Below are positions 60,732 through 64,000 of a stretch of 64,000 nt of DNA, piece by piece. Position 1 is the first letter of the stretch, and each line of letters starts with the position of its first letter. This stretch comes from an uncultured Nitrospira sp. (lineage in GTDB: Bacteria > Nitrospirota > Nitrospiria > Nitrospirales > Nitrospiraceae): positions 62,001 to 126,000 of the forward strand of contig CABVSR010000004.1 in NCBI GenBank assembly GCA_902500995.1. Reading direction: 5' to 3'. Both the position numbers and the translations under genes were made by a program. The notes below the pieces were generated by a model, which was not told the origin of the DNA, did no database searches, and saw only the letters and a program-made list of their open reading frames with translations.

Positions 60732-61073
60732 CTATTGATCGAGTGACTCGGACGGAGGAGGAGCGCGGGGGGAACATGGTCTGGGGTGGGCTGGAGACAT
60801 GCGTCGGCCGGCCGGCTGCGCCAGGGTGTCGCGCGAAGCGACGGCGAGATTTGCCCACCGATCGGGGACGATCCCGCTACCGGCCTGTCCTGAACAGAGC
60901 AGACTGCACAGGCTGTGAGGCATGAGATGCTGCGAATGCTCGTGCGGAGCGGAGGCGGCAACGATCATGGAGGCGGCACAAACGGCCGACACCCACAGGA
61001 CCGCCAGGTACAGGGCCACGACGCACCCTGCGCTGACTCGATATCTGCCTCCCGCTCCGATCGTGTGACGCAT
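60732..61073 (-). CDS. small His/Cys exported protein, operon leader (DUF2946-like)
   Basis: A 113-residue protein from ATG 61073. The hydrophobic segment (GCVVALYLAVLWVSAVCAAS) is followed by a His patch and Cys pair: APHEHSQHLMPHSLCSLLCS. The C-terminal half is Pro/Ser/Arg rich. The layout matches the protein at 36515. It lies 72 bp before a TonB receptor gene and 34 bases after regulon element G. Periplasmic metal binding is a reasonable guess. Confidence 0.65.
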   Translation of the reverse strand: MRHTIGAGGRYRVSAGCVVALYLAVLWVSAVCAASMIVAASAPHEHSQHLMPHSLCSLLCSGQAGSGIVPDRWANLAVASRDTLAQPAGRRMSPAHPRPCSPRAPPPSESLDQ

Positions 61074-61106
61074 GGCGGGCGCGAGTGTAGTCGGACGACT
61101 CCTACC

Positions 61107-61138
61107 TGTCTACAGACGGGTACGTATGGATACTACAG
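61107..61138 (-). promoter_or_regulatory. regulon element G
   Basis: Minus strand: CTGTAGTATC, CATACGTACC, CGTCTGTAGACA. The third unit is perfect; the middle unit is divergent. It ends 34 bases upstream of the start at 61073. Confidence 0.75.
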
Positions 61139-61182
61139 TGGCTCCCGCGCGGGAGGGGGGGACATCTCCGGCCCAAGAACGC

Positions 61183-63414
61183 TCACCCGAAGACATATCG
61201 GATCGAGACGCCGCCGAAGACATTACGGCCGATGAAGGGACCGAACGCCGGCGCATTGGCGGGATTCAACGTCGCAAAGGCATAGTTTTCGTCGAAGATG
61301 TTTTCCAGGCGCGCAAAGGCTTCGACGCCCCAGTGTTTGTTCACCATCGTCTTGTATCCGCCCTTGAGATTCGTCACGGTGTAACTGGGATTCTTCTGGC
61401 CGTTCAGCGGAGAGGTCGATTCGAGATTGGTATCGCTCAGGAAATAGGCGGTCTGGTATTGCCATTCCACGCCGGCAAAGGCCCCTGCCAGCAGCCCCTC
61501 CAGTTGTTCATACGTCACATCGACGACGAGGCGATGTGTCGGCACGCCCGGCAGGGTCTTTCCTCCCAGTTGCTCACCATTGACCACATAGTCGCGAAAC
61601 CGGTAATCCGCATAGGTATAGGCCAGTTGCGCGGTGACGGAGCGAAGAGGCTTGTACGCCAGGCCGACTTCCAATCCGTCATGATCGCTTTTCCCCGCAT
61701 TGCGGAAACAAGGCGCAAAGATGTTGCAGACACCGGTGAGCCCCGTGCTGAATCGCAACAGTTCATCGGTAAAATGCTGCCGGTACAACGCCACGTCGTA
61801 ATAGAAGGTCTCTCCCACGGCGCCTTTCACCCCGATCTCATAGTTGGTGGATTTCTGCGGTTGGATGCCGGGATTTAACCCGGCGCCGTTGGCGGTGAGG
61901 GGATTGCGGAACTCCGAACCGGTCGGGGTCTCGAAGGACTGCCCGACGGTGACGTACAGGTTCGCCCAAGGCACGGGACTGTAGCGAATCCCGCCGAGCC
62001 CCGTCGTTTGCGCGAAATTGCGGCGGCTGGACGCATCGATGCCGCCGAACCGGAGATGGTCCTGCACCTTGAAGCGCACCTGGCTGTACCGCACCCCGCC
62101 GACCAACTCGATCTGCTCGGTGACCTTGAATTCGTTCTGCAGGTAGACCCCGTCCTGGTTGATCCGTTCCTGGGTAAAGGTTTGTAGCGCGCCCGGCGAA
62201 CCCAACACATTCGCGTAGTTTTTATTGACGGAGTTCTGGTCCTGCCAGTCGTACCCGACGATCAAGCGATTGTCATGGCCCAGGATCGGCACGGTATTCG
62301 TGTATTTCGCGAAGGCTGCATTCTCGATCCGGCTGAGCGTGATGAAGCTGCTGTTGAAGCAGCAGAGCGGATGGTGCAGGTCGCGGGTGGCGAAGAATCC
62401 CGTGAGCGTGATTTCCTGATGTTCGCTGATCTGGTTACGGTAGGTCAGGGCGGGGCGAAACCGCTCGTCTTTGCGAAACGGCTGGAACGCCCCATAGGGC
62501 GTATTCGCCGGGAATAACGCGGGGGGCACGGCATGCCGAGTCTGCTGTTGCAGCCGCGGACTGTTTTCGAACTCCGATCGAAATAGACTGCCCGGAATAT
62601 CGCCGTCCATTTGCCCGTAGGTCATCACCAGGGACAGGTCTGAGTGGTCGTCGAGGGTATACTTGAATTTGCCCAGAAACCGCTGGTTTCTCGTCACCGA
62701 TTGATCGCGATATCCGCCGTAATCCATGAAGGAGTAATTCGCCATCCAACTGAACTTGTCGTTGGCGCCGGCGGCTTTCACCCGGTACTTGGAGAAATCG
62801 TACGACCCGAAGACGAACCGCGGTTCGACATAGCGATGGTCCTTGTTGCCCTCCTCCAACACGTAGTTGATCACGCCCGCCGAGGCGTTGCCGTATAAGG
62901 TCGAGTTCGGGCCGCGCAGCACTTCCACGCGAGCCACGGCATCCAGATCGATGGGCTCCAGCCTGGTCTGCCCATCGACTTCGGTGAGCGGAATCCCGTC
63001 GATCAGGACGCGCACGCTGCGCACCCCGAAGGTGGAGCGCACGCCGCTGCCGCGGATGGAAATGCGCACGTCGTCCGGACCGAATCGCCGCTCCGTCTGC
63101 ACACCCGGCACGATCCGCAACGTTTCATCCACGCCGACGGCCGGGCGTCCCTGCAGGATCTGCTTTTGATCGATCACCGACACCGCGCCGGGCACTTGCG
63201 TGAGTTGCTTCGGCGCGCGCGTCGCCGTCACCACGACCGGGTCCATATACACGAGCGGCGCGTCGCGGTCGGCGCTCCCACGAATTTCCTTGTCGTATTC
63301 TTCCTGCAACGTCGGATGCGCCGGGCCGCCCGCTTCCTGGGCCCTGGCCATCACGACCATCGACAGCGACCACGCACACAACAGCGCTCCGCTGCACAGC
63401 GCGACTTTTCGCAT
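61183..63414 (-). CDS. TonB-dependent receptor
   Basis: A 743-residue receptor; ATG 63414 (MRKVALCSGALLCAWSLSMV) precedes a clear signal peptide. Plug: YMDPVVVTATRAPKQLTQVP, SIRGSGVRSTFGVRSVRVLI, VEVLRGPNSTLYGNASAGVI. The barrel has two Cys pairs in loops (LCCFNSSF; CNIFAPCF) and ends in VSIRYVFG. The subclass resembles FecA-like receptors, but the ligand is open. It carries regulon element H directly in its promoter and no small leader gene; element G for the next operon lies between its 3' end and that operon. Confidence 0.88.
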   Translation of the reverse strand: MRKVALCSGALLCAWSLSMVVMARAQEAGGPAHPTLQEEYDKEIRGSADRDAPLVYMDPVVVTATRAPKQLTQVPGAVSVIDQKQILQGRPAVGVDETLRIVPGVQTERRFGPDDVRISIRGSGVRSTFGVRSVRVLIDGIPLTEVDGQTRLEPIDLDAVARVEVLRGPNSTLYGNASAGVINYVLEEGNKDHRYVEPRFVFGSYDFSKYRVKAAGANDKFSWMANYSFMDYGGYRDQSVTRNQRFLGKFKYTLDDHSDLSLVMTYGQMDGDIPGSLFRSEFENSPRLQQQTRHAVPPALFPANTPYGAFQPFRKDERFRPALTYRNQISEHQEITLTGFFATRDLHHPLCCFNSSFITLSRIENAAFAKYTNTVPILGHDNRLIVGYDWQDQNSVNKNYANVLGSPGALQTFTQERINQDGVYLQNEFKVTEQIELVGGVRYSQVRFKVQDHLRFGGIDASSRRNFAQTTGLGGIRYSPVPWANLYVTVGQSFETPTGSEFRNPLTANGAGLNPGIQPQKSTNYEIGVKGAVGETFYYDVALYRQHFTDELLRFSTGLTGVCNIFAPCFRNAGKSDHDGLEVGLAYKPLRSVTAQLAYTYADYRFRDYVVNGEQLGGKTLPGVPTHRLVVDVTYEQLEGLLAGAFAGVEWQYQTAYFLSDTNLESTSPLNGQKNPSYTVTNLKGGYKTMVNKHWGVEAFARLENIFDENYAFATLNPANAPAFGPFIGRNVFGGVSIRYVFG

Positions 63415-63480
63415 GCCACACCTCGAGACGTCCTGGTTGGTTGACGCAAACGGGGTGGACGGTAACAAAGCCCGCCTTGG

Positions 63481-63512
63481 TGCGCTACCGACGCGCGCTC
63501 GCAGATGCTCCA
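63481..63512 (-). promoter_or_regulatory. regulon element H
   Basis: Minus strand: TTGGAGCATC, TGCGAGCGCG, CGTCGGTAGCGCA. It ends 67 bases upstream of the start at 63414. TCACATTT directly before it is shared with element B. Confidence 0.7.
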
Positions 63513-63524
63513 AATGTGACAGAA

Positions 63525-64000
63525 TCAGTCGAGATGGCTGGAGAGAAAGGCGTCCAGTTCGGAGAACACCTGCTGGCGGTCCTCCTCGCGGCGTAAGGCT
63601 TCATCGGCGAGAGGCAGTTCCACGTATCGTGAGGTCGTCACCTTCGCATCGTTCAAGGCCCGGGCCATCGCACGACCCTGGGAGACCGGCACGGAGCGGT
63701 CCATGAGGCCGTGCATCAGCAGCAGCGGCGTACGGATCTCACCGGCATGCGCGATGGGGGACGTGTCGCGCAGCCGTTCCGGATCGTTCCACCAGGAGGC
63801 GACCCGCGACTCGACTACCGGTTTCTGAGTCAAATACCCGCGGCTGTCGGACAGCACCTGCGGCAGATCGGTCACCCCGCCGAGACTGGCGACGCACCGG
63901 TAGAGATCCGGCGTCTTCACGGCGCCCATCAGGGCCGCATATCCTCCATAGCCCGATCCCACGATGCAGATGCGCTTGGCGTCGGCGAGACCGGCGCGAA
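63525..64000 (-). CDS. prolyl-oligopeptidase (S9) family C-terminal domain, catalytic residues replaced, 5' end outside window
   Basis: About 158 C-terminal residues of an alpha/beta hydrolase of the S9 type. The nucleophile elbow, normally GxSYGGYAAL, reads VGSGYGGYAAL, so Ser is replaced by Gly. The acid is present in LLMHGLMDRSVPVSQGRAM. The histidine position, normally in ADHxLRREEDR, reads LADEALRREEDR, with Glu. Two of the three catalytic residues are thus absent, while the fold remains. The gene enters the window from the right and ends 13 bp from element H. Confidence 0.75.
   Translation of the reverse strand, partial: RAGLADAKRICIVGSGYGGYAALMGAVKTPDLYRCVASLGGVTDLPQVLSDSRGYLTQKPVVESRVASWWNDPERLRDTSPIAHAGEIRTPLLLMHGLMDRSVPVSQGRAMARALNDAKVTTSRYVELPLADEALRREEDRQQVFSELDAFLSSHLD

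Noticed and set aside
32388-63512. Regulon element as a sigma54 or Fur site
   Set aside because: It lacks GG-N10-GC spacing of sigma54 promoters and any GATAAT-type hexamers of Fur boxes.
1-64000. tRNA, rRNA, replication origin or prophage
   Set aside because: No cloverleaf with CCA-type ends, no rRNA-like stretch, no DnaA box cluster and no phage structural genes were seen by eye.

Overview
The window is 64 kb of GC-rich bacterial chromosome. Its gene content suggests a Nitrospira-like member of the Nitrospirota: hopanoid-type sugar epimerase HpnA, a CruF-type carotenoid protein, cytochrome P460, an SmbP-like His-rich protein, many TonB receptors, and abundant intergenic hairpin repeats. 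This assignment is an inference; no rRNA, tRNA or nitrification marker gene is present.

Layout. 1-6.1 kb: minus-strand membrane, lipoprotein and zinc-ribbon genes of unknown role. 6.3-8.0 kb: a small accessory patch with a DUF4160/DUF2442 pair, the deleted relic of a helicase-type restriction gene, and an ORF6N gene. 8.4-15 kb (plus strand): prenyl diphosphate synthase, hpnA, cruF, a c-type cytochrome, small exported proteins, and a GAF histidine-kinase homologue that lacks its phospho-acceptor histidine. 16-20 kb: 3-methyladenine-DNA glycosylase, then nikR with a TonB receptor behind a NikR-like palindrome. 19.8-25.4 kb: a tight five-gene run (lipoprotein, HAMP membrane protein, GspG-like pseudopilin with a Gly/Asn-rich insert, hybrid kinase, REC-HD output protein) that looks like an undescribed envelope signalling system. 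25.6-33 kb: HtrA protease, CopA ATPase, DsbA-like protein, Slp lipoprotein, a cupredoxin-like protein and an SmbP-like protein (metal and envelope stress). 33-37.8 kb: a patchwork of a degenerate P460-like gene, TPR protein, true cytochrome P460 flanked by direct repeats, HTH protein, a toxin-antitoxin pair and two 207-bp MITE-like elements. 37.8-63.4 kb: a metal/siderophore island with five TonB receptors plus a sixth that is frameshifted, two PepSY membrane proteins, ExbB-ExbD, a MacAB-like exporter with two FtsX-type permeases, and several small Cys/His exported proteins. The window ends in an S9-type peptidase homologue that appears to have lost two catalytic residues.

How it fits together. 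Seven copies of one ~32-bp element, all pointing leftward, lie 30-80 bp upstream of minus-strand genes between 32 and 63.5 kb. Five of them precede a small exported Cys/His protein; in four of these that gene leads an operon with TonB receptor, PepSY, ExbBD or exporter genes. The other two precede a cupredoxin-like operon and a TonB receptor. This element marks a common regulon, probably metal or siderophore linked, controlled by a factor encoded outside the window. Many gene ends abut hairpin-forming repeats, some of which supply or touch the stop codon.
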